From DAOUBA01 sp034432855 (GTDB lineage Bacteria > Chloroflexota > Anaerolineae > B4-G1), in contig DAOUBA010000236.1 of NCBI GenBank assembly GCA_034432855.1, positions 1 through 37,069 on the forward strand: a stretch of DNA of 37,069 nt, given 5' to 3'. Numbering within the stretch: the stretch's first letter is position 1; every line of letters begins with the position of its first letter. The notes beneath the pieces were generated by a model. That model made no database searches. It was not told the origin of the DNA and worked only from the letters and a program-made list of their open reading frames with translations. This document shows positions 21,659 to 28,414 of the stretch, one piece after another. A program made the translations under genes and the position numbers.

Positions 21659-21922
21659 TCAGTACAGCAGTTTGACGAGTTGCCCACCCGCGCCGGCCCG
21701 GCTGGGAAGCACGGTGACGACGGTGGCCCGCCTTGGCGGACGGAACTCGACGATGACCGGCGGCTCCTGTCCAACCAGCGCCACGCGCACACGGCGCTGA
21801 CTGTCCACCATCCGCGCCGCCTCTCTTACCCGATCGCGGATAGCGCTGTAGCGCACCCGGCGATCCCTGAGCCGCTGTCTGACGTGCTCTGGAAAGTGAA
21901 TGTGCCCAACGCTGATGTCCAT
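21659..21922 (-). CDS. Small DUF4258/RelE-like protein, first gene of the operon
   Basis: 87 residues. The pattern HFPEHVRQRLRDRRV ... IRDRVREAARM ... VRVALVGQEPPVIVEF ... ATVVTVLPS resembles DUF4258 (RelE-like fold: helix with H/R residues, then three strands ending VVTVxP). The assignment is tentative. Only a weak ribosome-binding site precedes the ATG at 21922. It is divergent from the Phd/PIN pair, and the two start regions are mirror-like (both proteins begin MDIS; TGTCCAT at 21916-21922 and ATGGACA at 21987-21993). I saw no confident minus-strand promoter in the 64-base gap. Confidence 0.6.
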   Translation of the reverse strand: MDISVGHIHFPEHVRQRLRDRRVRYSAIRDRVREAARMVDSQRRVRVALVGQEPPVIVEFRPPRRATVVTVLPSRAGAGGQLVKLLY

Positions 21923-21951
21923 TTGACTTTACCTGTTCTGTGTGCTAAAAT
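21923..21951 (+). promoter_or_regulatory. Sigma-70-type promoter of the Phd/PIN operon
   Basis: TTGACT (21923-21928), a 17-base spacer, and TAAAAT (21946-21951). The predicted transcription start is about 21958, 29 bases before the antitoxin ATG. A short TTCCC...GGGAGGAA inverted repeat (21964-21981) includes the ribosome-binding site and might limit translation. Confidence 0.75.
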
Positions 21952-21986
21952 TGTCTATCATTGGTTCCCATCTCGGGAGGAAACAG

Positions 21987-22238
21987 ATGGACATTTCAGT
22001 TGCCGAAGCCCACAATCGCCTCTCGCGTTGGCTGAGCAAGATCAAGGACGGCCCCATCACGATCACGCGGCGCGGGAAACCCGTGGGCGTCATCATCTCG
22101 CCCGAAGAGTACAAGCGCCTCAGCCAGGTGCAGGCATATCTGCAAATGCTGCGCCTGTCCCAATCGCTGTGCGATAGCGGTGTGACCGCCCAGGAATTGG
22201 CCCAGGCCTCGCGCGCTGAGTTGGAGGAACGGCGATGA
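21987..22238 (+). CDS. Phd/YefM-family antitoxin
   Basis: 83 residues from the ATG at 21987, which follows GGGAGGAAACAG. The pattern MDISVAEAHNRLSRWLSKI-DGPITITRRGKPVGVIISPEEYKRL is the classic Phd/YefM DNA-binding fold. The C-terminus (SGVTAQELAQASRAELEERR) is the charged helix expected to wrap the toxin. The stop overlaps the toxin start by four bases (ATGA), giving translational coupling. It should repress its own promoter alone and with the toxin. The pair lies between the replicon operon and the XRE locus and probably stabilises the element. Confidence 0.9.
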   Translation: MDISVAEAHNRLSRWLSKIKDGPITITRRGKPVGVIISPEEYKRLSQVQAYLQMLRLSQSLCDSGVTAQELAQASRAELEERR

Positions 22239-22657
22239 TCGTGGACGTCAATGTGCTGCTGGCTGCGTTCTTTCCTGACGAGCAACAGCCTCAGGCGCAG
22301 GCGTTGATCCGCGACCACGTGGCCGGACGGGTGCAATTGTGCGCTCCCACTCTGCTGTTGTACGAGTTCACGAATGCAGTCGTGCAGGCGATTCGGCGTG
22401 GGCGCATCTCGGACGCCGACGGCCACGCGATCCTGACCGCGTTCGATGGCCTGGGCATCGATATGGCAACGGTACCCTGGTCGCAGATCGTGCCCCTGGC
22501 ACAGCGGTTTGACCGCTCGGCCTACGATGCAGCCTATCTGGCGTTGGCGCAGACCAAAGGAGACACTCTGATCACAGGTGACCTGCGGATGTACAATGCC
22601 GTCCACGAACACCTGAGTTGGGTGTGCTGGATCGGCGACAGACCATCGGCGGGTTAA
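22235..22657 (+). CDS. PIN-domain toxin (VapC-like)
   Basis: 140 residues, the usual VapC size. PIN acidic residues: D4 (MIVDVNVLL), E44 (LLYEFTNAV), D98 (AYDAAYLALA) and D116 (LITGDLRMYNA). These bind Mg2+/Mn2+ in RNases that cut tRNA or rRNA. Partner is the Phd-type antitoxin upstream. The gene ends close to a junction after which the sequence belongs to an oppositely oriented locus. Confidence 0.92.
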   Translation: MIVDVNVLLAAFFPDEQQPQAQALIRDHVAGRVQLCAPTLLLYEFTNAVVQAIRRGRISDADGHAILTAFDGLGIDMATVPWSQIVPLAQRFDRSAYDAAYLALAQTKGDTLITGDLRMYNAVHEHLSWVCWIGDRPSAG

Positions 22658-22741
22658 ACGTCTGCACTGCCCCAGCCCCCGCGCGCTAGTGGCGTTCCCG
22701 CTGCCCGCGGTGACAGCGACGATGTTCGTTTGAGCGCCCAT
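22658..22741 (-). pseudogene. Possible 5' fragment of a truncated gene
   Basis: After the 49-codon gene, GAGGGG then six bases and ATG at 22741 open a frame MGAQTNIVAVTAGSGNATSA... It continues without a stop, but beyond about 22660 it runs antisense to the toxin gene, which is clearly the real coding strand there. This looks like the start of a third gene of the XRE operon cut off at a junction near 22658-22670. Too short to name. Confidence 0.3.
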
Positions 22742-22743
22742 CT

Positions 22744-22893
22744 CTATCCCCTCGACTCCATCGCCAACCGCTGTGCCCATTCCTCGGCTATCCCGATCAC
22801 AAGTGATGTAGCAGCACCGAGCGGCCGCAGCACTTTCTGCGCCGGGTCACGGCCTGCGTCGTCGTACCAGAGCAGGTGGTTCTCACTACTCAT
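22744..22893 (-). CDS. 49-residue protein formerly coupled to the XRE regulator
   Basis: 49 codons, MSSENHLLWYDDAGRD then PAQKVLRPLGAATSLVIGIAEEW... with one amphipathic or weakly hydrophobic helix. If the IS21 insertion is removed, the regulator frame continues to a TGA at 22890-22892 that overlaps this ATG by four bases (ATGA). That coupling is the best evidence that the ORF is real. Its promoter and coupled upstream gene are now about 2.9 kb away, beyond the IS. Function unknown; small partners of XRE regulators are often toxin or antitoxin-like, but no motif supports that here. Confidence 0.6.
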   Translation of the reverse strand: MSSENHLLWYDDAGRDPAQKVLRPLGAATSLVIGIAEEWAQRLAMESRG

Positions 22894-22944
22894 CCCTCCA
22901 GATCGGTGATCAATTGATGAAGGCTTCTCGCATCGTCGGTCAGG
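22890..22944 (-). pseudogene. Detached C-terminal end of the XRE regulator gene
   Basis: Joining 25838 (minus direction) to 22938 restores ...EYLLGLT-DDARSLHQLITDLEG-stop. These last 15 codons are now separated from the rest of the gene by the IS21 element. The target duplication GTCAGG is at 22939-22944 and 25833-25838. Confidence 0.75.
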
Positions 22945-22993
22945 TGTTCAACGACAATTATAATTACCCATCGATGACAATTAGAAATGCCCA
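22945..22993 (+). repeat. IS21 left terminal inverted repeat
   Basis: Starts TGTTCAACGACAATTA and ends GACAATTAGAAATGCCCA. The outer and inner GACAATTA motifs are 23 bases apart. Flanked on the left by GTCAGG (22939-22944). Confidence 0.88.
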
Positions 22994-23053
22994 CTAGGAA
23001 GATCGGTGCAGCCGTTGTACACTGGCCTCAACATAGAGGAGGCCAAGACGACA

Positions 23054-24553
23054 ATGGCGGCAACCGACGCCCAAGTGAGGATTATCATGCGCGCAAGAGA
23101 AAAAGGTTGTACCCAAGAACAGGCCGCAGCCAGCGCTAATTTGAAAAGCCGCAAGACGGCGGCCAAGTATGAGAAGCTGGGAAAACTGCCCAGTGAACTG
23201 AAACTGCCACGCCACTATCGCACTCGAGCGGACCCCTTTGCAGAGGACTGGCCTACAGTGGCGAGTATGTTGGAGGCCACCCCCGATCTAGAAGCCAAGA
23301 CGCTGTTCGAATGGCTTTGTGAGCAGCATCCGGATCGTTACCGACCAGTGCAACTACGCACCTTCCAACGGCACGTCGCCACATGGCGCGCTCTGCATCA
23401 ATCCCAGGTAGCCATCTTGGAGCAGGTGCACCGGCCAGGCGAAGTGCTCCAGACCGATGGCGTGTGGCTGACCGAACTCGGTGTAACGATCCAAGGTCAG
23501 CCGTTCAAGCACATCTTGATTCACAGTATGCTCCCCTACTCGAACTGGGAATGGGGTCGGATTGCCCAATCGGAGTCGCTGGCAGCCCTGCAACTGGGAC
23601 TGCAAAGCACACTGGTCAAGCTGGGTCACACGCCCCAGTATCACCGGACGGACAACAGCAGTGCGGCGACCTACTGGCCGGGTGCCAAGGCGCAAGACGG
23701 CCAGAAACGGGAGTATACCGACGGCTATCTACAACTGCTGAGTCACTACGGTCTCGAACCCCAGACGACCAATCTCGACTCGCCACACGAGAATGGCGAC
23801 GTCGAATCGTCGAACGGTGGGGTTAAGCGCGCCGTCGAGCAGCACCTACTCCTGCGCGGGAGTCGCGATTTCGAGAGCATCGAGGCTTACGAAGCCTTTC
23901 TGTTCGACGTGATGAGCCGTCGCAATCGTCCCCGCAAAGAACGGTTGGCCGAAGAGTTGGCCGTGATGAAGCCGCTGGTCGCCACGTTGTCGGCCACCAA
24001 CAGCCAGGTACGTGTCCGCGTTACACAGGGCAGCCTGATCCGTGTGCAGAAGAACATCTACTCGCTGCCGACCAGCTTGATCGGCCGCCGCGTGACCGTG
24101 CGCATCCACGAGTGGCGTCTGGACGTATACTACCAAACCCACCTGGTAGCGACCCTCCCACGCCTGAGCGGTGAAAAGCGGCATCACGTCAACTATCGCC
24201 ACGTGATCGACAGCCTGATCCGCAAACCGGGAGGCTTCCGCGACTATCGCTACCGGGATGACCTCTTCCCCTCTTTGGTCTTCCGGCGCGCCTGGGAACG
24301 CCTGAAGCAGTGGCAGTCCCCACGCAAAGCAGACATCGCCTATCTGCGTATCCTCCGCCTGGCTGCGCGGAAGATGGAATCCGAGGTCGCCGCTGCGTTG
24401 GAACGCCTTCTGGCGACAGCAGGACGGTGGGATGAAAGCGACGTGGAGCGCATCCTGCAGCCTGAGCCTGTCCACATCCCCCAACTCGTCTGTGGCCAGG
24501 TTCACTTGCAGCAGTATGACCGACTCCTGGTGGAGGCCTGTCATGGCGCTTGA
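23054..24553 (+). CDS. istA: IS21-family transposase IstA
   Basis: 499 residues from the ATG at 23054, with GAGGAGG 11-12 bases upstream; an in-frame GTG at 23006 is the alternative. N-terminal helix-turn-helix: VRIIMRAREKGCTQEQAAASA. The DDE integrase core has D135 (VLQTDGVW), D200 (YHRTDNSS) and E251 (NGDVESSNGG). C-terminal beta-barrel/Mu-C-like region: VRVTQGSLIRVQKNIYSLP. Its 3' end overlaps istB by 11 bases, normal for the family. It cuts and joins IS ends with IstB help. Confidence 0.93.
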   Translation: MAATDAQVRIIMRAREKGCTQEQAAASANLKSRKTAAKYEKLGKLPSELKLPRHYRTRADPFAEDWPTVASMLEATPDLEAKTLFEWLCEQHPDRYRPVQLRTFQRHVATWRALHQSQVAILEQVHRPGEVLQTDGVWLTELGVTIQGQPFKHILIHSMLPYSNWEWGRIAQSESLAALQLGLQSTLVKLGHTPQYHRTDNSSAATYWPGAKAQDGQKREYTDGYLQLLSHYGLEPQTTNLDSPHENGDVESSNGGVKRAVEQHLLLRGSRDFESIEAYEAFLFDVMSRRNRPRKERLAEELAVMKPLVATLSATNSQVRVRVTQGSLIRVQKNIYSLPTSLIGRRVTVRIHEWRLDVYYQTHLVATLPRLSGEKRHHVNYRHVIDSLIRKPGGFRDYRYRDDLFPSLVFRRAWERLKQWQSPRKADIAYLRILRLAARKMESEVAAALERLLATAGRWDESDVERILQPEPVHIPQLVCGQVHLQQYDRLLVEACHGA

Positions 24554-25334
24554 CGTGCTCCACACCTACTGCAAAGCGCTGCGCCTGCCCACAGTGTCCC
24601 AGGTCATTGAGGATGCCTTGACCACGGCTCAACGCGAGGATTGGTCGCTGGAGATGTTCCTGTATCACCTCCTGGAACAGGAGATGGCTGGGCGGCGTGA
24701 ACGGCGCATCACCCGTCTGATCAAGGCGGCCCACTTGCCCCCGGGGAAGACGCTGGAAAGCTTTGACCAAAAGCGGCTGCCCTTGCGCATCCGGCGTCAA
24801 ATCCCCCAGCTGTGCGCGGGTGAGTTCATCGACCGGACGGAGAATATTCTCGTCTTCGGATTGCCGGGCACCGGCAAGACACACCTGGCGTCTGCGTTGG
24901 GCTATGAATGGGTGGAACGCGACTACAGCGTGTTGTTCATCCCCACCTTCAAGCTGGTCGGAGGACTGCTGCGCGCCAAGCGGGATTACGAGCTGGAGCG
25001 CGAACTGCGCCGCCTGGATCGTTTCCAGGTCGTCATTCTGGATGACCTGGGATACGTTCAGCAGAGCCGGGAGGAGATGGAAATCCTATTCACTTTTCTG
25101 GCCGAGCGCTACGAACGCCGCAGTGTGGTGATCACCTCCAATCTGGTTTTCTCTGAATGGGATCAGATATTCAAGGACCCTCTGACCACGGCGGCCGCCA
25201 TCGACCGGGTGGTCCATCACAGCGTCATCATCGAGTTCGGTCGTGAGATGAAGAGCGTGCGTGCGGAAGAAGCCGCACGGCGCAACAGTATCCGCTTGGA
25301 TACCCCTGAAGCCACCCAGGAGGCTGAGAGTTGA
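24543..25334 (+). CDS. istB: IS21-family helper ATPase IstB
   Basis: 263 residues. Walker A GLPGTGKT (106-113), Walker B VVILDDLG (163-170) and sensor-type VITSNLVFSEW. DnaC-like AAA+ protein that selects target DNA for IstA. The ATG at 24543 overlaps the istA end. The length is typical. Confidence 0.95.
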   Translation: MALDVLHTYCKALRLPTVSQVIEDALTTAQREDWSLEMFLYHLLEQEMAGRRERRITRLIKAAHLPPGKTLESFDQKRLPLRIRRQIPQLCAGEFIDRTENILVFGLPGTGKTHLASALGYEWVERDYSVLFIPTFKLVGGLLRAKRDYELERELRRLDRFQVVILDDLGYVQQSREEMEILFTFLAERYERRSVVITSNLVFSEWDQIFKDPLTTAAAIDRVVHHSVIIEFGREMKSVRAEEAARRNSIRLDTPEATQEAES

Positions 25335-25783
25335 TTTCTCGGCACAGGCTTGGACAGTCCGGCAAGACACCCTGCTGCAACCTGAGCAAGGGCGGCTTTG
25401 CATGGGCCGCCCGTGGAAAACCGCTCGTCTGGCAGCGCAAGGCTTTTGGCACCCAAGCCTCCTTGGTTGAGAAGAGCGCTGGGTCAACAGCGACGCGGTT
25501 TCCCACAGGCTACAACGGGCCGTGGAAAACCCTTGCCTCGGCGCCAAGGGGGCAGGGTTATGGAATGGTTGCCCAAGCGCATCTCCAAGCGAGCACGACG
25601 ACGGGTTTACCACAGCCCTTGTTCTGCGCTGAGAGCTCACTGCGACGACTACGGGAGGTGGTCTCCTTTTCGACTGACAAAAGCGTGCAAAGTAGAACGT
25701 TCGTGCAGAAGCTACAGTCTGCAAAGGTATTCAATTGGGCAGCTCTTATGCCGCCCAGGATGCCGAGAGGTGGCTTCTCGGCA
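25335..25783. other. Non-coding 3' tail of the IS21 element
   Basis: About 450 bases between istB and the right terminal repeat. No convincing gene. It has internal repeats: CCGTGGAAAACC twice (about 25412 and 25521), and the segment GAGAGTTGATTTCTCGGC near 25325 recurs as GAGAGGTGGCTTCTCGGC near 25765. Most IS21 members have a much shorter tail. Confidence 0.6.
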
Positions 25784-25832
25784 TGGGCATTTCTAATTGT
25801 CGCCAATGTCCATTTCTAATTGTCGCTTGACA
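25784..25832 (-). repeat. IS21 right terminal inverted repeat
   Basis: On the minus strand it starts TGTCAAGCGACAATTAG and ends GACAATTAGAAATGCCCA; 38 of 49 positions match the left end. It donates the last 12 codons and the stop of the XRE reading frame. Confidence 0.88.
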
Positions 25833-26053
25833 GTCAGGCCCAGCAGGTACTCTACGGTCGTGTCCAGGGCCAATGCAACACGAGCGAGAGTCACGGCTGC
25901 AACATTCGGTCGCTCGCCGGCCTCGAGGCGGTAGACCTGAGCCACACTGAGTCCTGTTTTCGCTGCCACGTCAACGGCCCTGAGGCCACGTTCCATTCTC
26001 AGGCCTTTGATCCGGCTTCGATTCGCAGATGGCGTGACTTGGTTATCGTTCAT
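25793..26053 (-). CDS. XRE-family regulator with IS-derived C-terminus
   Basis: 86 residues. ATG at 26053 has AGGAGG upstream. HTH_XRE domain: IKGLRMERGLRAVDVAAKTGLSVAQVYRLEAGERPNVAAV ... TVEYLLGL, residues about 14-73. The native protein would end DDARSLHQLITDLEG (89 residues). The IS21 insertion cut it after LT, so the frame now reads VKRQLEMDIGDN from the IS terminal repeat and stops at TAG. The whole DNA-binding domain survives, so the truncated protein may still bind its operators. The probable operator palindrome is about 100 bases upstream. Confidence 0.88.
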   Translation of the reverse strand: MNDNQVTPSANRSRIKGLRMERGLRAVDVAAKTGLSVAQVYRLEAGERPNVAAVTLARVALALDTTVEYLLGLTVKRQLEMDIGDN

Positions 26054-26436
26054 CGCTTCCTCCTGGTTCTCCTACAAATGCGAACGCGCCATCGATCCCG
26101 GATGGGGTCAACGGCGCGTGGGTTGACACAGACTGTGAGACGTTGTAAGATTGTCGCCAATTGGCGAGATATTTCATCAGTTGGCGACCCGAAAAATGGC
26201 GCCCAGGGTGGGACATACCCCGGCTTATCGGCCGACTTGGGCACCCCTGGCAGCCGCCACGGTCCACGTCCTCGCGGCTGGCCGAGCGGCACCCTACCGT
26301 AGGGGAGACTGATTGGCCTGCTCCGTTCATTGTCGCCGGCCCTGGGCGACACCAACTGGCAACCGCTACCTGAGTGATGACCCCGCCGGATGAGGGTTGA
26401 ACGCGACAATCAAGGAATCGCCGACAAGATGCAACC
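26054..26436. other. Divergent intergenic region upstream of XRE and papain-like genes
   Basis: 383 bases without a gene. It contains the operator-like sites at 26154-26187 and an inverted repeat TGTCGCC/GGCGACA at 26331-26337 and 26345-26351. I found no confident -10/-35 pair for either direction; TTGAAC near 26397 is only a weak -35 candidate for the rightward gene. Confidence 0.5.
26154..26187. promoter_or_regulatory. Palindromic operator candidate for the XRE regulator
   Basis: TCGCCAATTGGCGA (26154-26167) is a perfect 14-bp palindrome, and a second half-site TTGGCGA lies at 26181-26187. Position upstream of the XRE gene fits autoregulation. Confidence 0.55.
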
Positions 26437-27213
26437 GTGGCCCAGACGACATTCGAACCCCAGAAGCACGGATTCGCCTTCGTCAACTTGTGGATGCTTG
26501 ATGAAAAGGATCGGCAGCAGTTATCCGAAACGTTCACCCGTTGTCTGAAATGGAGCGTCATCCTGGGAACGGCTGCCTTCGGGCTGCCGGGGGCATTGCT
26601 CGTCCCACGCGCCATCCGGGCATCGCGCGACAAACTGGAACGAGACATGGCACGCGGATATGGCCTGTGCGGGGGAATGTGCTTTACCGTGCTCGATTTC
26701 TACAAGGCCGGCCTGCCGCTGCCGCGCGGCCAGCACGCAGGCGACCAGCCCATCGGTGGAACCCCCCTGCGCAATTACATTTGGAGACGGCAGATTGACA
26801 GCCTCGTGCCCGACGCGGCGAGATTCCTGGCCTGGCTGATCATCCTGAATCACATCCCGGCTTACTGGCCGTTCAAGGGCGGACATGCCTGGCTGCTCGC
26901 GCAATCGAAGCGGGAGTGGCGGCGTGTGAAGGCCTCACTCGATGCCGGCGAGCCGGTACCCATCGGGCTAGTACGCGAGACGTCCAACGTCTTCGACAAC
27001 CATCAGGTTTTGGCGATCGGTTACGAAGAGAGGGGGAAAGACCAGGCCGCGCTCTTCGTGTACGATCCGAACTGCCCCAACCAAGTCTCGGCCATCAGTC
27101 TCACGTTTGGCGAGCGCATGCTCCACGGCCAGCAGAGTTGCGGAGATGCGCCGCCGCTGCGCGGCTTCTTCTGCCAGACCTACAAGCCCTGTGATCCATC
27201 TGCTGCCATCTGA
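26437..27213 (+). CDS. Papain/C39-like fold protein with one membrane helix
   Basis: 258 residues, probable GTG start at 26437; no clear ribosome-binding site is seen, so the start is uncertain. A hydrophobic segment sits at about 39-60. Then come GYGLCGGMCFTVLDFY (C78, C82), DNHQVLAIGY (H189) and FVYDPNCPN (D210), the Cys-His-Asp/Asn order of papain-like and C39-like cysteine peptidases. It could be a peptidase, transglutaminase-like enzyme or an inactive relative. It is isolated in orientation: plus strand between the minus-strand XRE locus and the RNA-ligase gene, so it is monocistronic. Family not recognised by name. Confidence 0.7.
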   Translation: MAQTTFEPQKHGFAFVNLWMLDEKDRQQLSETFTRCLKWSVILGTAAFGLPGALLVPRAIRASRDKLERDMARGYGLCGGMCFTVLDFYKAGLPLPRGQHAGDQPIGGTPLRNYIWRRQIDSLVPDAARFLAWLIILNHIPAYWPFKGGHAWLLAQSKREWRRVKASLDAGEPVPIGLVRETSNVFDNHQVLAIGYEERGKDQAALFVYDPNCPNQVSAISLTFGERMLHGQQSCGDAPPLRGFFCQTYKPCDPSAAI

Positions 27214-27214
27214 G

Positions 27215-27235
27215 GGACAGGATGACATCCTGTCC
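27215..27235. terminator. Hairpin between convergent genes
   Basis: GGACAGGAT-GAC-ATCCTGTCC is a perfect 9-bp stem with a 3-base loop. It fills the gap between the TGA of the plus gene (27211-27213) and the TAG of the minus gene (27235-27237). No T-run follows on either side, so it may act as a transcript-end stabiliser or a dispersed repeat instead of a true terminator. Confidence 0.55.
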
Positions 27236-28401
27236 TACCCGTACATCTCCGCCACCGCCGCGTACACCCAGCGCATCTCCTTGCGCGGATAGTGCTGCGA
27301 GAGATAGCGCATCAAATTGGGCCGGTCGCGGGGGTCAAGGCCCGATTGCTCCACCAGCCCGCGTAGCCACTCCTTCCGCTGCAACTCGACCACATACTCG
27401 GTCCATACGCGGCGGATCAATTCCTCCTGCTGTTCGACGTGCGGCTTCTGAAAGTCGTTCTCCAGTTCCGCGATCAGGTCCTCCACCCGCCCGCCGGCAA
27501 AGTCGTAGCCGTTCTCACGCATCTTGTCGAGCGCCTGCCGGATCACCTCCCGCCCAATGGACTGATCCGTGCGCCAGTGGATCTCTTCGATAGAGGGCGG
27601 TTTACATTTGTAGTAATGCGCGACGCGAGCCGTCGAGATGACAAGCACGGCGCCTTCCTGCACGTAGCGGTCGGCGCCGGCAGCAGCGTTGGCCGCCTCC
27701 ATCCTCTCCTGCCAGACGCGATAGGCCGCCGCCAGACCCGCCGCGTCGGGCGTCGCCACCTGGATGGACTCGACCAACTGGAAACCGTAGATTTTGGCGA
27801 TGTGCGCCAGGCGGGGAAAGGCCAGCAACTTGTGGTGGCGAATGCCGGTGTGGAGCGTGAGTGCCAACGGTGTGTCGTAAGAGACGAGATGCGGGTTGCG
27901 AGAGCCCCACAACTCAAAGGCCAGCACCAGGCCATGCTCGCGCACCGCCCGCTCAACCGGCGTGGGATCGGGGAGCGCCTCGACGAGAAGCGCATTCCAG
28001 TTCCCCCAGCGGCTGGGCGTCAATACCGGTTGCAAGCGCGTGCGCGGGATGACTTCCAGCACGTTCTCCTCATCGTCGCGCAGCGCATAGAAGATAATGC
28101 AGGTGCCATCGAGTTTGATCGTGAAGCGGGCATCGGTCGCGCGCGGCGGGATAGGGATGACCAGTTGCACCTGGCCGTGGCGATCCATGTGGTACGGATA
28201 GGGGATTTTGGGCATGCCGGGGATGAATTCGAGCCGTTCCCGCCCCTCGACCTGGGTCACGGCGAGCGTGCCCAACCAATCGCTTTCCTGGCGGCAGAGG
28301 AAGCCGGAGAAGTGGATGTCGCCCGGCGAGCGGGCGTTAAAGTCCTGCCAATGCTTTGGGCCTACACCGGTGATGGAGACGATGGTTTCCAGATCGGCCA
28401 T
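27235..28401 (-). CDS. ATP-dependent RNA ligase-like nucleotidyltransferase
   Basis: 388 residues. The covalent nucleotidyltransferase motifs are present in order: motif I IKLDGT with K96 as the AMP-accepting lysine, motif III LAFELWG (E163), motif IV EGAVL (E249) and motif V HYYKCK (K265/K267). Spacing fits RNA ligases of the Rnl/archaeal type more than DNA ligases, and no OB-fold or BRCT domain is apparent. A helical C-terminal extension of about 110 residues follows motif V. It would seal 3'-OH/5'-phosphate RNA ends with ATP. The start lies 13 bases after the oxidoreductase stop with no Shine-Dalgarno, suggesting coupled translation in the same operon. RNA versus DNA substrate is inferred. 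Confidence 0.8.
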   Translation of the reverse strand: MADLETIVSITGVGPKHWQDFNARSPGDIHFSGFLCRQESDWLGTLAVTQVEGRERLEFIPGMPKIPYPYHMDRHGQVQLVIPIPPRATDARFTIKLDGTCIIFYALRDDEENVLEVIPRTRLQPVLTPSRWGNWNALLVEALPDPTPVERAVREHGLVLAFELWGSRNPHLVSYDTPLALTLHTGIRHHKLLAFPRLAHIAKIYGFQLVESIQVATPDAAGLAAAYRVWQERMEAANAAAGADRYVQEGAVLVISTARVAHYYKCKPPSIEEIHWRTDQSIGREVIRQALDKMRENGYDFAGGRVEDLIAELENDFQKPHVEQQEELIRRVWTEYVVELQRKEWLRGLVEQSGLDPRDRPNLMRYLSQHYPRKEMRWVYAAVAEMYG

Positions 28402-28414
28402 TTGAGGGGAAGGA

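Larger units (their letters stand above)
22945..25832 (+). mobile_element. Complete IS21-family insertion sequence, 2888 bp
   Basis: Ends are 5'-TG...CA-3' with 49-bp imperfect terminal inverted repeats (38 of 49 identical) and a 6-bp target duplication GTCAGG. It carries istA and istB. Each end has two copies of a CGACAATTA-type motif, as known for IS21 relatives with multiple terminal repeats. It also has about 450 bases of unexplained sequence after istB. All parts look intact, so it may be active or recent. Confidence 0.93.

Noticed and set aside
21929..22780. 283-codon minus-strand frame covering the PIN toxin
   Set aside because: Most of it is antisense to the Phd/PIN genes, which have full family motifs. 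Only its first about 27 codons are kept as a possible gene fragment.
25331..25819. Plus-strand frame of 162 codons in the IS21 tail
   Set aside because: Unbiased composition, no ribosome-binding site, runs into the terminal repeat; treated as non-coding.
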